A DNA stretch of 64,000 nucleotides from Hirundichthys speculiger (lineage: Eukaryota; Chordata; Actinopteri; Beloniformes; Exocoetidae), in assembly GCA_018398805.1 (NCBI GenBank), contig JAGFBZ010001939.1, forward strand, positions 186,001 through 250,000, in the 5' to 3' direction. The notes under the pieces are model-generated. The model searched no databases. It saw nothing but the letters and a program-made list of their open reading frames with translations, and was not told where the DNA came from. Position numbers and translations under genes: made by a program. Numbering within the stretch: the stretch's first letter is position 1; the number at the start of each line of letters is the position of its first letter. Below, piece by piece: positions 1 to 12,669 of the stretch.

Positions 1-113
1 AAGTCTGATCTGGATCTGATCCAGAAGGCGGATTTTATCACAATCTGTAAATCGCTATATGGGGGGATTGTTGTGCTTGGCGGAGGTCTGCACTCCCCGA
101 GTGTTTTTCTAGT
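1..113 (+). repeat. Family X interspersed repeat, copy 1 (truncated by window edge)
   Basis: The first 113 bases match the 3' portion of the repeat seen in full at 42901-43322 (reverse orientation) and in part at 37301-37541 and 48410-49706. Diagnostic landmarks are the GATCTGATCCAGAAGG segment, the AAATCGCTATA segment and the end block GGCGGAGGTCTGC...GAGTG...CTAG. The two ends of complete copies carry CCTCCGCCAAG in opposite orientations, so they are short inverted repeats. I recall similar CTCCGCCAAGGAGG repeats as widespread in fish genomes, but I cannot assign a superfamily. The rest of this copy lies upstream of the window. Confidence 0.7.
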
Positions 114-1646
114 TTTTTTTACGTTATAGTGCTCTCAATTACACCATTTCCCTTTCAAGGACTTCAGCGGCAACATTATTCAGCAAATGTAACTTTATTT
201 GTTTCAACCACTGATTTCATGCACGGCTGTACTGAATCTGCAACTTGGAGCTCAGCTGCAGATTAAATGTGAAACGTTGTGGTTTGCTAGCGCCGGTTTA
301 AACTAGACCTGCGTTAACTGATGGCAGAATTGGTCCCGTGATACTAACGTAGCTCTGCGTAATTCTGAAGTGAGCTCCAGGATGCTCGTGCACTGCTGTA
401 GTTCTGTCTCTCGCTTCCTTTTCTTCCTCCGATAAAATGCATCAATGCTTGTTTTCCCACCTTTCATAAGTTCTTCTTCTCTACTCGGCTACAACATCTA
501 CCCCTCCCGGCTTCTCTTGCAGGGCATTGCAGTCACAAATAAACATTTAACGCCCAACCAGAAAGAGCCGTTGTCTATGACATTTATGTGATCTTAAATG
601 ATCCATCAAAGATAAAAATGCTATTTAACAAATTCTCATGGCAGGCCTCATCAATTATGTTAATTAATCACTGCAGCCCTGATGTCATTTTTTTCTTTTT
701 TAATGCTGCGCTGTAAACTTTGCAATAACATTTTAGAGCCCAACAAAGCGAGAGGTTTTGTTTTAACGCTGCAGTGTTAAACAGATGCAAAACAGAACTC
801 ACGACCAAACGGAAGAGCTGCTGGGGTTTGAGTCGTGTCACGCGCTGCATGATGTGAGTGTTTTACGGCGGCACAGACGTCAGTAAATCAAGAGGTAAAA
901 GGAAGAGTCTGTCCTGAAAGGCTGATGAAAAACTTGCACTAAATTAACTGTGAAAGCCATTAGAATTGCAAAAAAAGCAGGGAATTTTATTCCAGCTTTA
1001 AATGTCTCACCATCATTTATATTGTATGTTGAGGAACAATTTAGCTGGAAACCTAAGAAATGCATCATGAGTCATTTATTCTCTGTGTGTAAAAAGGATT
1101 GACACACATGCAGAGCCGTGCAGAAGTACGACAAAGATGTTAATGGTGTGAGACTGAACGTCCTGGTTAAATGAGTCGACGAGTTTGGGAAGACGACCGG
1201 GAGGAAACGCCCCCAACCGGACGTCCCGAGAAGTTTCTTCCCATTCTCTCAAGATTACAGGGTTAAAACCTGCAGACGTGCAGACGTCTGATACAGGTAT
1301 GCAGGAATCCTGCTGCGAAGCTCGAGGGGCAAAACATGAGAGGCAGGCTGAAAGGGAAGGTTTAAATTTATATAAAACCTCGAGGGACACGTTATTAAAA
1401 AAAAAAGTTTAGGACAAATGTGCACTATTATTGCATTTGAAGGTTGATATTAAATAAGAAAAAAAAACAGCAGGCTTGCTTGCTGCCCTTGAAAAACATA
1501 ATGTTTCCAAGTGCAAAGTTGTGTTATTATTAAAATGTACTCTTTAAAAATCATGGTATTTAATACTATGTATCCTCTACTGCTATCCAGCACTAAACAC
1601 GTGATTGAGAACGGTGCTTTAGGACTGGATAGATGTAGTGTTTTAA
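114..1646. other. No gene seen
   Basis: Short ORFs only (104 codons or fewer), on both strands and without recognisable domains. The sequence is AT-rich with scattered A-tracts. A few restriction-like palindromes are present, but nothing supports a gene or a known repeat. Confidence 0.5.
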
Positions 1647-1654
1647 CTTAAAAT

Positions 1655-2761
1655 TAGAGCTGGGCAAGTTAGCGCGTTGTTATCGCGTTAACGCATGTTG
1701 CTCACATGTTTTTGTTTTGAAAAGTCTGTTTCTGGCTGCTGCGGAACCGGAAGACAATTCGCAGGTAAACATAAGGAAATGCTAAAACAGACGTGGAGAA
1801 CGATAAAAATCCGTGAACTTTACAGTTCAGGTAGCAACTCAGGTAGCAATATTAACAATTCTGTCTGAAAAAGAAAATTCTGGACTGCAACAAAACTTCC
1901 GCCTCATTCCTCCATGTTCCATCAGATCTGCTCCATGTGTTCACTGTCCTGCTGTTCTCTAGCTGGTTACTTCAGTGTGGCTCCATCTAGTGGCACAGAT
2001 GTGTAACGACAACAGAAATCCAGTCCTCGATTATAAAACTAATTCAGTTCTGTGGCCCGTTTTTTTTTAGTATTTTTGATCCAAGTCTAAAATTGAAATA
2101 TATATATTAAAAAAAAAAAAAAAAAAACAGGCATTTTTTTCATTTTTTTTGTATTAGATTAAAAAACGAAAAACATAATAAAATTTCACTTTTTTTTTTT
2201 TTTTTTTGATTGATAATTGAAAATGGAAAGAATGATTGATACACGGATTGGTAAAGTTACTGAACTTTAACATGGACATTTTCATTTTAAAGTTTCCCTA
2301 GACGGAGGATTCAACAGACACAAGGTTATTTGTAACAACTGACAAGTTGAACTCCCCGTTAAAAGTTTCTGCTGTTACCTCAGAAATGACCTGTTTTAAT
2401 GTTCTGATTGTGCTGAGCCACAATCATTATGTTGGATTTTATTTGTATACATTTTTTTAATTTTCTATAAAAACAGGATGACATTAATGCCCTGGCAGTG
2501 GCAATAAGCTTTATTTTATTTTACATTTTTTAAGATAAGATTTACACTAAATATGTGTTACTGACAAGTGCTGATGTTAAAAGTGTTTGAACAACAAATG
2601 TTATGACACTTTAGTTTATATGGCAACAGAACATTTCAATAAAAGTGCATTTTATACTACTTTTGAATTCATTATTTGATTTTGCATCATATACAATGCG
2701 ATTAATCAAGGAAATAATGTGATTAATCGTGATTAAAAATTTTAATCGTCGCCCAGCTCTA
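1655..2761 (-). mobile_element. hAT non-autonomous element, family H copy 1
   Basis: The element starts TAGAGCTGGGCAA and ends with the inverse GCCCAGCTCTA. It is flanked by a perfect 8-bp TSD, CTTAAAAT, at 1647-1654 and 2762-2769. An 8-bp TSD with TAGGG-type inverted termini is the signature of the hAT superfamily. Sub-terminal sequence is rich in ATCGCGATTAATCGC-like motifs. The interior has a CTAGCTGGTTAC segment and a CATCTAGTGGCAC segment shared with copies 31051-32015 and 59938-61067, and this copy is inverted relative to them. Long A and T runs sit near 2110-2205. No transposase reading frame is preserved, so it is non-autonomous. Confidence 0.85.
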
Positions 2762-2769
2762 CTTAAAAT

Positions 2770-5700
2770 GTCAACTTTTGGAAAAAGAATAAAGAAATCT
2801 TCTTACATGGTTGGAGGGTCTACAGTTACCTCCAGCTGACTGTGAGCAGTCGTATTATTATTTTCAGAATCGGCTATCAACCTAAGCTGCATGTTTAGGG
2901 GACGCGGTGGGGGGGGGGAACAGTGCCATGCTATTGTCGGGACTCCATCCACATTCCCTCGGCCTTTCCGCCCCTGCTGAATTTCTACAATTCCCCATGC
3001 AACAAATGATTTGTGTTTTTGCCTTTTGTTGAGTTCAGCTGATCAGCTGTCCTGAATGACCGGCGCTGATGATGGCAGTCGTGGTGATTTGCTTGAATTT
3101 CAGGCCGTGCCAGGGGAACAGATGGGCAGAAATTAGCAGCTCTACGTTGTGGAGCCGAACAAATATGGGCTTTTGGCAGGAGGACCATTGTTGCTGTTGC
3201 CGTTCCATGGTCCAGACGTCCACACAGGTTCACCGAGACAGAAAAGATTTCCTTCCACCAGAGCAGACAGGATTTCTTGGCTAATGGGAGGTAAAAATCC
3301 ATGCGCTGCCTCATTTTCAGCCCAAGCTCTTTGTTGAGAAATAATCGGAATGAGTATCTGCTTGTCCCCAGATTCATCTCAGACACAATTTCCTCATAAT
3401 AACAAATCACAATAATAATTTTAACACCATACAGCATTTTCATTGAAAGTGCTTACAATGAGTCCAGATTATACGGGGAAATAACGGTTTTCCACATGTG
3501 TCTTACAAACAGTAGAAGGTGAAGTGCTCCTATAGAGAATCTATTATGAGAATAATCACATTTTTCATCTATTTTGGTGTCCGGTGTCTCCATGAACTTA
3601 TAAATTCTGAACACGACCTTGTCACTTCGTGAGAGAGCCATTCAGGTTCGCAGGCTGTGCTCTTCCCAACCTCCCAGTTGAATTATTCAGCCTCGCGGTT
3701 TTTAATCGCCACTTATGATCTCCAGCGTTGACTGCTCCGAACCTGCATAACTTACTAAAGAAAGGAAAAGAAAAAAAAAGAGGGAGAGAGGATGTCTCTA
3801 CGGGTGCAATTCTATATTTTATATCCTGATTGGGAAACGTATCTGGGTAATTTTTAATTTCTAGAAATTCTATTTTTTCTATTCTCAAAAAATGTACCAT
3901 CGGTAACATTTCTCCCAGCAGTCATCAGTGAACGGTTGTGCAAATGAGAAAAGTTATTTAACAGAATGAACGGACAGTAAAGCAATCATACATCCAGGAT
4001 GTTTGATATCTGAGAAACTCGGGAAAGACCACGCGGATGAAACCTGAGTGTGAACTCTGGAGCGTAACCTTTTATTGCCCGAACCGTTACCACGGAAAAG
4101 GTGCTTTGGAAACGGATATTTTAAAATGCTTCTAATATTAAATAACATCAAATATGGAATAAACAAGGACGCACGTTGCCATTAAAAAGCAATTAAACCT
4201 GACAGCTGCAGATTTGCTCCATGTGTTTTTTTTTTTCTGTTGTTTCCGTGTATATGCAGCAAATGAGCAAACAGCGTTTCCCTCATTTTCAAGCTCAGTG
4301 CTCTGTGTAGAATGAGCTTTTGATTTATTCCAGTTGTCTGATATTTCCAACACCTCACCAATGTTTAATTGTCCCCATCCTTTTTTTTTTGCATTTAATT
4401 CACTTGGGCTCTGAATGTATTTACGATTCCCGGCAATCGAACAATTTTAATGTCCTTTATGCAATAAAGGAATAGAAAAAGAGAACAGAAAGGCAGGAAA
4501 AGCAGCTTACAACCAAACGTGGTATTCTCAGAGGCACTGGAGCAATTATCCTCCTAAACTCAAGTATTCACGGTCATCAAAGGTCAAAAACGCGTGATAA
4601 CACATGATAAGGGCGACATTTTTTTCTTTTCAAATTAAATCTCTCAATTAAGAATAATCATTAACATTTGAGGTGCTAACGGTGTAGGATTAATTTGGTG
4701 TAATTAAGGTCACGCAAAAGCTCTGACTTTCAATCCTGCACACAGAATACAAAAACTAGATCACAGATTTAGCTTTCATGAACTAGAGACTACGTAGCAA
4801 TCCGCCGCTGTAAATACCGTAACGCTGTTCAGCATTTCTGTCTAACGATTCTGCTGTGACAGAAATGTCAGAGTAAATGGACAGCTACCACAGATGATGA
4901 TGATGGGATACTCCACTGCACTGAAACACCACCCGTCGTCTTCTGTGAAAAGGTGGATATCATCCCTCTCTGCTGTGCTTCAGCTCCGCCTCCTTGCTGA
5001 ATGGACGTCACCCGTCAGGCTGTCAGAGCGCCACCAAGCATCTGGCAAGGTCTGCCATTGTTTTCATAGAGCCAAAAAGAGCATAAGATACAGGAGGGGC
5101 GGGGAGCAAATATCTGTTTTAATTGTTTTCAAGTGAAAGACTAAATGCTGTTACACTTAGCTACATTAGCAACATTTTTAAATTGTAATGCTGGCTATTT
5201 AAAGTCTCCAGAAGATTTTTAACATTACATGGATATTATGTGCCATGCTCATAAACCGTATGATATCTTGGTTTCTCTTGCTTTTAAAGTGAAGCACGGT
5301 TGCTCCGTTGTGGCTTCTAAAATCTTCATGAAGCCACTGAAGCATTAAACATTCTGAGACATCGATTACACCGAGTACATTTAAAAGTTTTTTCTCTTTG
5401 ACCCCGTTTCTTTTTTTTTTTTTTTTTTTTAAACATAATGACAGACTTCATTTGAACATTTTCAATGTTTTAAATAATCCAAATGAAAGTGGGGATAAAG
5501 GAAAAGAAAAAAATAATAGATGATGGTTCAACTTTACACAGAAACTAATGGAAATCTCTTCTGGGGGAGTGAGACTCTCAGTTTTTGACTCATTAAACAG
5601 AAGAGGATGAAAAAAAAAAAAGGTACGGTAAAACTAGAATTGGGGAGGGTATGTTTTTACACTTTTCATTGCTTTTTTAAAATTTGATATAACATTGCTT

Positions 5701-5832
5701 CTATCTATTCCTCCAGATGGCCTATGATGTGGTTAATTCTAATGACACTATATTAATCCATGTGGGTTTAAAAGGCTAGTCTGTGGTACGGAGTGAAATA
5801 CAGCAGCGTCTTTCAGATACTTTTTTAGGTTA
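2770..5832. other. No gene seen; AT-rich intergenic or intronic sequence
   Basis: The longest ORF here (2985-3443, minus, 152 codons) overlaps ORFs on the other strand and shows no family similarity I recognise. A G-run lies near 2908-2919, and T or A tracts lie near 4380, 5410-5430 and 5610. I see no repeat ends, splice-flanked exon or RNA gene. Confidence 0.45.
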
Positions 5833-5840
5833 CTGCAGTC

Positions 5841-6352
5841 TAGGGATGTAACGACATGGAAAATCTGATATCTCGATTATAGTGACCAAATTATTACGGT
5901 TTACGATATTATCGCTGTATTCTTAATTGCTGTACAAATGTCCAAAAGACACAAACATTAAAATAATTGCACAAAATCTTGTAATTTTCTTGTCACACTA
6001 AAACATTAGAATCCAAATCTTATCAAAATGAAACTTACACATTAAAAGAGCAAACAACTGGCACAGAAAGAGATTTTATTTTAAATGAGCAAATTAAAAT
6101 ACAGGGACAAAACTTCCTTGTCTGTTGCAAATTTAAATGAACACTTTAACAACCACAGTAGATCAAAATATGCAAACAATTATCAGGAACAAAAATTATA
6201 GTGCAACTTCAAATGAAAAAATCTTTGGACTTTAAGCTGAACCTTAGATAAGTATAAGTGTGCAAATAATAAAAGTTATTGTACAAATTACAACAAAATG
6301 AAAACAAGTGCTCTGCAGATGGGATAATTGTCATTAAAAAAATAAATAAAAA

Positions 6353-6422
<70 letters not shown>

Positions 6423-6818
6423 CAGACCTCGGATTTCGTCCTTTAAGTGGGTTTGTAAATGTCCCTCATGCTATCACCACTTTCCGTCATGCTCAATGTT
6501 ATAGTGTGAGCAGTATAAAGACAAGATCGGATTTCCTATTTTGTTGTACAACACTTGAACGCCCCTCGGTATCTCCCTCCCACTGTTTCACAGTACTCCA
6601 GTGAAAGTTACCGTACGCACGTTACGATGCCGATGTTACAAGCTACATATTCACGTGAGACACAGTCGCGAGTCGCTCGTGAGACTTGAATGAGGCTGAT
6701 ATAACATATCCCGGTAATCGGCCGCGATAATGAGATGAAGTCAAACATAAACGGTAATCGTTATCGCAAAAAATTTTCACCGTGCTTTACCGTAATACCG
6801 GCAACGGCCCCATCTCTA
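5841..6818 (-). mobile_element. hAT element, family M copy 1
   Basis: Termini are TAGGGATGTAACG and the inverse-type ...CCCCATCTCTA. A perfect 8-bp TSD, CTGCAGTC, lies at 5833-5840 and 6819-6826, which places it in the hAT superfamily. The whole element is homologous, in opposite orientation, to 15436-16608. On the minus strand (about 6490 down to 6420) it encodes a short stretch beginning MTESGDS and ending KSEVWG with one in-frame stop. This matches the start of the peptide kept in copy 2 and resembles the leader of a BED-finger hAT transposase. The rest of the transposase is absent. A (TA)n tract at 6356-6419 interrupts the element close to that peptide. Confidence 0.85.
6356..6419. repeat. 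(TA)n microsatellite, about 32 units
   Basis: Uninterrupted alternating TA from the end of a GTATATA run to CCCCAG. It lies inside hAT family M copy 1, directly downstream (minus-strand sense) of the short transposase-like peptide. Copy 2 lacks the tract, so it expanded after the copies separated. Confidence 0.9.
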
Positions 6819-6826
6819 CTGCAGTC

Positions 6827-7458
6827 ATGTGTCTGAGGCAGAGACTCTGTATCTTTTTTTTTTTTAAATCTTATTTTATTGTAATGGTTAAATGAATAGT
6901 ATAGGGGGTTTCTAGCAAATGACAACCTTAAATACACATTAGAACTTTAAAGCATCACAAATGAATTCATTTATGTTGAAATATTTTCAAATTGTATTTC
7001 ATTTACAGGAAGCTTTGTCTGCCTCTCATAGTCTCCTGTCCCTGCTGTTGGTGAAAACCATACCAGGTAACTTGAGGTGGTTGTTATGGTAATATGGCGC
7101 CTTATGGTCCATGAGGTCAATCAGACCTTTTATGCCCTGAATGTGTTAAAGTGTCAACTGTTCTGATATTACCTTTGGAATGTGGGGATTTCGCCATTTC
7201 TGATATAATGATCTGTTATGATCCATCTCCATCAGGATTTTATCTCAAAGTTCATTTGGTTTTAGACATTGTTAAAAACCACTCTGACTTGGTGTCTCGT
7301 TGTCATTGTGCATCAACTGCTTCATTGACGTGAGTAAGTGATGATTCTCTTTGTATACAAGTGGAATTAGATTCACTTGTACTCCAGTTACAGCCAAATC
7401 TTGTTATTTAACTGCTTTGCTGCCTTACCAGAACTTCATCTTTGGTAAAAAAATAGTA
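6827..7458. other. No gene seen
   Basis: Short ORFs only. Contains a T-tract near 6855-6866. Nothing recognisable between the hAT element and the pogo-like element. Confidence 0.45.
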
Positions 7459-7460
7459 TA

Positions 7461-8110
7461 CACTGATCCCTTATTTTTCACGGTTCCCCCTGCAAAAACC
7501 AAAATTCGTGAACGGGAGCCGGAGCCCCACGAGGCTAAATAATGTGTTTGAAATGTGTTTAAAAACTGCAAAAAAGTAGCGAGGCACTGCAGTAAAACAA
7601 GACAAAGGCTCAACTGTGGTCTTTCTGTTACCTTCACAGCCTCTGGTCTCAGAACCATAGTAAAAAAAACGCTGCTATTGTGCTATTTTTGGCTCGTAAT
7701 TAGCGGCTAACACGCTAACAACAACAAAAGAAAACATCTGGTTTTCTCTGCATGGAACGAGCACTTTATTCTGGGTTGTATAATACAACAGGAGCCCAAC
7801 AATACAACATGTATTGTTGGACTCCTGTTTGCTTAACAGAAAATGTAAATCTATACACGCTGGGCTGCTGTTCACTTTTCATCTAACCCCGTTTTTGTTC
7901 TGCCGCCCCACGACACACACACTCCATTACCCATAAGGCCACCTTCTTAAAGGGGCCAGGCTGGCTCACATTTCTTCGCTGTGAGAGAACGAGCACAACA
8001 TCCTGTGATGTTTCCATGATTTTTTCTTGATTTTTTATTATATTATACAATTCTGAAAAATGCGCAAATAACAAAAACCGCGGACCTTAAAGCGCAAATT
8101 GACAAACAAT
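7461..8110. mobile_element. Pogo/Tigger-like non-autonomous element, copy 1
   Basis: Begins CACTGATCCCTTATTTTTC next to a TA (7459-7460). It is collinear with 29400-30092: both have an AAAAACCAAAATTCG/AAATCAAAATCCG block, a GACAAAGGCTCAACTG block, a GCTAACACGCTAACAAC block, an ATACACGCTGGGCTGCTG block and a GCGCAAAT or GCGAATAAC end block. CAGTGATCCCT-type ends at TA sites suit the pogo/Tigger branch of Tc1/mariner, by family knowledge rather than any coding sequence. The right end has decayed; the match stops near 8110 without a clear TIR. No transposase frame is present. Confidence 0.6.
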
Positions 8111-10454
8111 GGTTATCACACTTCCCCTTTTTAGGTTGGCCCAAAGGAATTTTGGTCATGAGTGCAGTTCACGTTGGTCAGTGTGAAAGCAACAACTAAA
8201 GAGGCGGTCTCGGTACGGCTGTGGGGGAACTCAGGCATCCGTAGTCCGCTGGACGGTGCATTGCGGTCATGAAGGAGCGCTAAACATGCCAGCGGCGGCA
8301 GAAAAACAACTTCCTCCCGCTTTGTCTGCAAGCTGACTAGAGTGACAAAAATAAAATGATGCAGAAAAAAAAATGTCCAACTGTGGGTCGATGACAGTTA
8401 GTTATCGTGTTGCCATGTCTTTCAGCGCTTCGCTTCAGGAGCCTTCAAATCTACAAATGCATGCTCATTAGCTGGTCCTCAAAATAATTGCAACGGCATC
8501 TTTTATTGAAACCAGTGGCTCATAAGTAATAAGTTGTGGGCAGGGGCCTCCAACAGTCAGAGAACAGAGATATTTTTCAGTTACTAGTTAAAGGATCAAA
8601 GTTTTCTTCTATTCTGTGACAAGCATGTGAAATTAAGACTAAAAGCAGAAAATGTCAAGGCCTCCAATTTAACATGCGCCACAGTAGGGGAATGCCTCCA
8701 GGGCTGCAGCACTTGTTTGTGCTCTGAAAGAGCGTTGTGTCGATATTGAATTGAACTGTTTTCCTGATCTCTAAACTGGCAATCACACGAACCCCCGACA
8801 ACTCAACTAACAACGACTGGATGCATGAAAAACACCCCAGTTTTAACTTGGCTTTTACCGTCTCCATTACGGATCCTGTCACTCACAGGTTTGATGGACA
8901 CTGAAGCTCTCATCACAATATATTTGAACTCCATTAAGGCTAGATATTTATGCATTTATTGACTGCAGAAAAGCTTAAAGCCCTTCCGCATTTCCTTTGT
9001 CAAGGGTAAAAGGCAAAATATTCTTTTCTCCCATCATAAAATCCAAACCATCTAGATACAAAAATCATTTTTTTTACTGAAGATGACATCAAAGATGAGG
9101 CATAGCAACAGCTTCTTTAAGTTCATGCTATGACAGTGAATGAACTGAAGCCATCATGAGCCTGTCTCTCCTGTTGCTAGGTGTTTGCCCTACTTAGCAA
9201 ATGTGATGAACCACAATGTCACGTGGTGCCGCTGTCGTCATCGCAGCGCCTGTAACGAAGACTCTACCTCATCAGGGGAGAAACATCCACACATCTTCAT
9301 GCATGATCGTCGCGTACGAGATGAAACGGATGCGCCCTCTCGCTGTGCGCAAGCATGTATCTTTCTCTTCATTACTTTCTCACCGACTTAACAGCAGAGT
9401 AGAGGAATAAGCCGCGGCTGCAGATGGCTTAAATACACGGAGCAGCGTGCGGCTGATTCTGATCCCGCCAATATCAAAAAATGTTTGGACTTCTGAGGCT
9501 TTCGTGGGAAACCTGACTTGAAAAAGGAAAAGCTCCATATTTGTATTTCAGGCTGACGTTGAGGCTGCGAGGCTGGCGGTGACGGGGATAATAAGACAAC
9601 TGACTGCATATATCCCCTGCCATGGAGGCATTTTATGATCGTTAAGTGTGTATTTATGAATAATTCATGTTTTCAGTTTTACTCTGCTCGTCCTCCGGAT
9701 TGGAGTGAAATCAGTAAATCCGCAAACAAATGTCAGAAATTGCATGGGGCTGTACTGCTGAAACATATTTGAACCCTTTAAGAAAATATACAATTTTGAT
9801 ATCAAGATTTGAAAAGGCTACAACTTGAAAGCAGTTTGAGATAAAGGTATACTGTCAATGAGAAAATTGTTGAGTATGACTCAAAGTCTGTGGTGAGAAT
9901 TGTTTTATAACATTTTCCAGTCTGATATGAAGCATTAGCTTTCGTAACATCACTTCTGACACTGTGACAAATGCCTGAATGACCCGAACCAGAAAACTAC
10001 CAAACCATCTGCTTTGTCAGAGGTCCACACACCTGCTGATGATCAGTTCATTAAGGGTTAATGATTAGCAGCACCTGGCTGCAACAGACCCTTTTTAGTC
10101 TTAGTGTCTGGAACAGCAAGGGGGGGAACTTAAAATATGATTTATGTTTATTTTTTTTTGACTTCATTTTTGTTATATCGATAATGGCAGAGTATAAAAA
10201 GTATATATGCCATTGTTGTTGTTTTTTTTTTTTTTTTGAAGGTGTCCTACATTAACATGATTTTAATGATGTATTTACACACAAAAAAGACTGAAAATCA
10301 AATGAGGGAGTTTAGCTTCTGCTAAACCAGGATAATAATTCATAAATAAAACCCTTTTTTTCCCCTATTTTATCCAAACATCCTCATTTCAAGTGTATTT
10401 GTGTGTATTTGTACCCTTTTCTTTCCTAATACACATCTGCTCGTTGCAAACCTT
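8111..10454. other. No gene seen
   Basis: Only short overlapping ORFs (76 codons or fewer). T-runs are at 10148-10160 and 10219-10237. I see no element ends, RNA gene or conserved domain. Confidence 0.45.
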
Positions 10455-10649
10455 GCAAATTTCAACTTGCTCCATCTGTGGCCCGCTTCTATGCTCTAAC
10501 ACACATGATTCAAGTCACTGGATCACCATCAGCTCGTCGCCAGGATCCACACAGGCGGGTCAATGACCCGTTAATTCCAGCCAGCTGTGTTAGAGCAGGG
10601 AAACATCTGAAGCAGGCAGCCTGAGGACCAAGACTGAAGAACATTGATC
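10455..10649. mobile_element. Decayed hAT-type MITE (CCTGAGGACC family)
   Basis: Near-palindromic organisation. A CTCTAACACACATGATTCAA arm is mirrored by the GTGTTAGAGCAGGGAAACATC arm, and the right edge reads CTGAGGACCAAGACTGAAGAAC. I recognise the layout as a common fish MITE whose right end normally reads GAGGACC...GAAACACTG. TSDs are not clear in this copy, so the boundaries are approximate. A related arrangement, with CTCCAGGACCGGAG, lies at 42166-42330. Confidence 0.5.
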
Positions 10650-10948
10650 TACTGGAGTTAAAATTCCATCAGGTTGTTCTTTAAAAATTAACTTAGAAAT
10701 CAATTCTGACTCTACCAAAAAAAGTTTTTTTTTTTGTTTTTTTTTTTTTTTTGAATTTTAAAACCCACCTAATGAACTTTCAGTTCCTAAACCTGACCAA
10801 CCAGCCGGTGAAAATGAAGTAAGCAGAGACTGAAGACAAGAATCCAAGTTTTTGACCAAAGCATTTGTAGAAAATGTTTTGCAGAAATGGAGCTCCACAA
10901 ATCCATCTAGAGTTCAAAATGATTCTTTACTGCTTCTACCTTCTAACT

Positions 10949-11366
10949 CAAATGTCAAACACAAGGCCCGCGGGCCAAATGTGGCCCGCCACGTTAATGT
11001 TTGTGGCCCTCGAGAGCTTGTGCATTATTGGCTTAAATTTTGAACCAATATTTTAAGACTTTAAAATAAGCTTACGGTGCTTTAAAGTGCATATGGAACA
11101 ATAAACTACATTTCCCACAATGCATTTCACCATTACCCACAATATAACAGTATATAACCATGAGCAAGACATCAAGATGATTTTCACAACTGATGAACTT
11201 TAGAAAAAACTTGAATACATAATAAATACAGAAACTGTTATTTAACAAGGTGCAGTTTAATTTATTTTGATTTACATTGCATTTTGTTACAGTTCATGCC
11301 GTCAATCTGGCCTTCGAGGGCAACCATGATGCTGATGTGGCCCTCAGTGAAAATGAGACTCCTCTG
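10949..11366. mobile_element. hAT-type MITE (GGCCCGCGGGCC family)
   Basis: The left end reads CAAATGTCAAACACAAGG followed by the palindrome GGCCCGCGGGCC. The right end reads GAAAATGAGACTCCTCTG. TSDs TTCTAACT (10941-10948) and GTCTAACT (11367-11374) agree at 7 of 8 positions. The left edge corresponds to the well-known fish repeat that begins with GTGTCAAACTC-like sequence followed by GGCCCGCGGGCC. The 8-bp TSD indicates hAT. No coding potential. Confidence 0.7.
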
Positions 11367-11654
11367 GTCTAACTCATTCAGCGCTTTTCTGAGAGTTTTA
11401 TGCAACTCACTGGGACTGTTGTCCTACATTCAGCCGTTTCACATCCACAGACGTAAGCAAAAGTACATCATATCCAAGGACTCCTGATTCCTATCAGAAT
11501 CACTGAACACTTATAAACCTTATTTACAGTAAAGCTTCTTCTTTTTTTCTTTGACCTGCTGTTGTTCCGGAGGCAGCAGGGTTCTGTCTGTCTAGCTGAA
11601 CCATGAAGACGCATGTTACATTTCCTAATGTAGGATCAGACGGACAAAAACCTC

Positions 11655-11785
11655 AGATTGGGCAGCTTCCCTGTTCGGGGTCACCACGGCCTGGCGATCG
11701 GCGTGAGAGGTTTGGCATAAGTTTTACGTTGGGTGACCCTCCTGACGCAACCGGGATTTGAACCTGGGACCTCTGATATGGCAGG
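11655..11785 (-). repeat. SINE-like or retroelement fragment with tRNA B-box-like motif
   Basis: Contains GTTCGGGGTCACCACGGC and CCTCCTGACGCAACC, blocks I associate with a common fish retroelement repeat. On the minus strand near 11752-11766 it reads GGTTCAAATCCCGG, a good match to an RNA polymerase III B box (GGTTCRANNCC). I could not find a matching A box or a cloverleaf, so it is not called a tRNA gene. Confidence 0.45.
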
Positions 11786-12660
11786 GGACACCAGGAGAAG
11801 CTTTGTGAGAAAAAAAAAACATCTCAAAGCAACAACAAACAAAAATTATCTACGTGACGTCAGAGCATTTAAGTCATTTGCCAAAAGAAAAAAAAGGTTA
11901 GACACAATCTCCTATTTATGCATGCAAAAAGAAAAAAAACCACATATCCAGAGAATGAAGTCTCCAGTGTCTTGTGTTGGCCTAGATAGAATTACAATCA
12001 GAGAGACCGAGCAGGGAGCCCATCGTCTTTGTTGCAAAAAGAATGAGTAAATGTTTCTCCCTTCCCTCCCTCCGTCAAGAGAGTTAAACAGGGCTCTGAA
12101 GATCCCGAGCCTCGGTTTTCACTTTATGGATGTCTGGTTGATTGAAAAGAGAGAGTGAAGACGGTGCGAGGACGCGTGCGAGAGGAAGAAAGTGTGGGAA
12201 ATGAAGCGGGAATGCGAAATGCGTCCTCCTCAGTTTACTTAATCAGAGCAGAGTGTTCTCCACCGCTGACTGCTGGAGAGATCCTCAGGTTTTAAAATAA
12301 CAGTTCGTCCCAAGACAGAGAGAGAACGCAACATGGAGCGGACTCATTCATTCATCATCTGCATCAGCCTCGCAGTCATGCGGATCTGTCGGGCTGAATA
12401 AAGCCGCAGAGGTCCGAGCACAGACGTGAACAGCAGAGCTTGATCTCCAAGCACGTGTGTTGATCGGTGAGGATACTTTGGAGCAGGAAGCTTTTCAGAG
12501 GTCCTGTCACTGTGGAGAGCATCTTCAGTAGATGTCCAAACCTGCATCAACAAGAGAAAAACTGGTGAGGAAACAAGAGGGAGGAGACAGTTAATTTTCC
12601 TTTTAGCTTCACATTCTAAGCAGAGCTGACGGGGATCTCCATCTTGCTCAAAGACCTTCT
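11786..12660. other. No gene seen
   Basis: One 105-codon ORF starts in the SINE-like fragment (11733-12050, plus) but is lysine-rich low-complexity sequence over A-runs. No other signal. Confidence 0.4.
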
Positions 12661-12669
12661 GTCTGTGTG

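Noticed and set aside
2985..3443. 152-codon minus-strand ORF
   Set aside because: Competing ORFs on both strands and no domain similarity; expected by chance in 64 kb.
11752..11766. tRNA gene from the B-box-like motif
   Set aside because: No A box, anticodon arm or acceptor stem pairing was found; better explained as a SINE-like or retroelement fragment.
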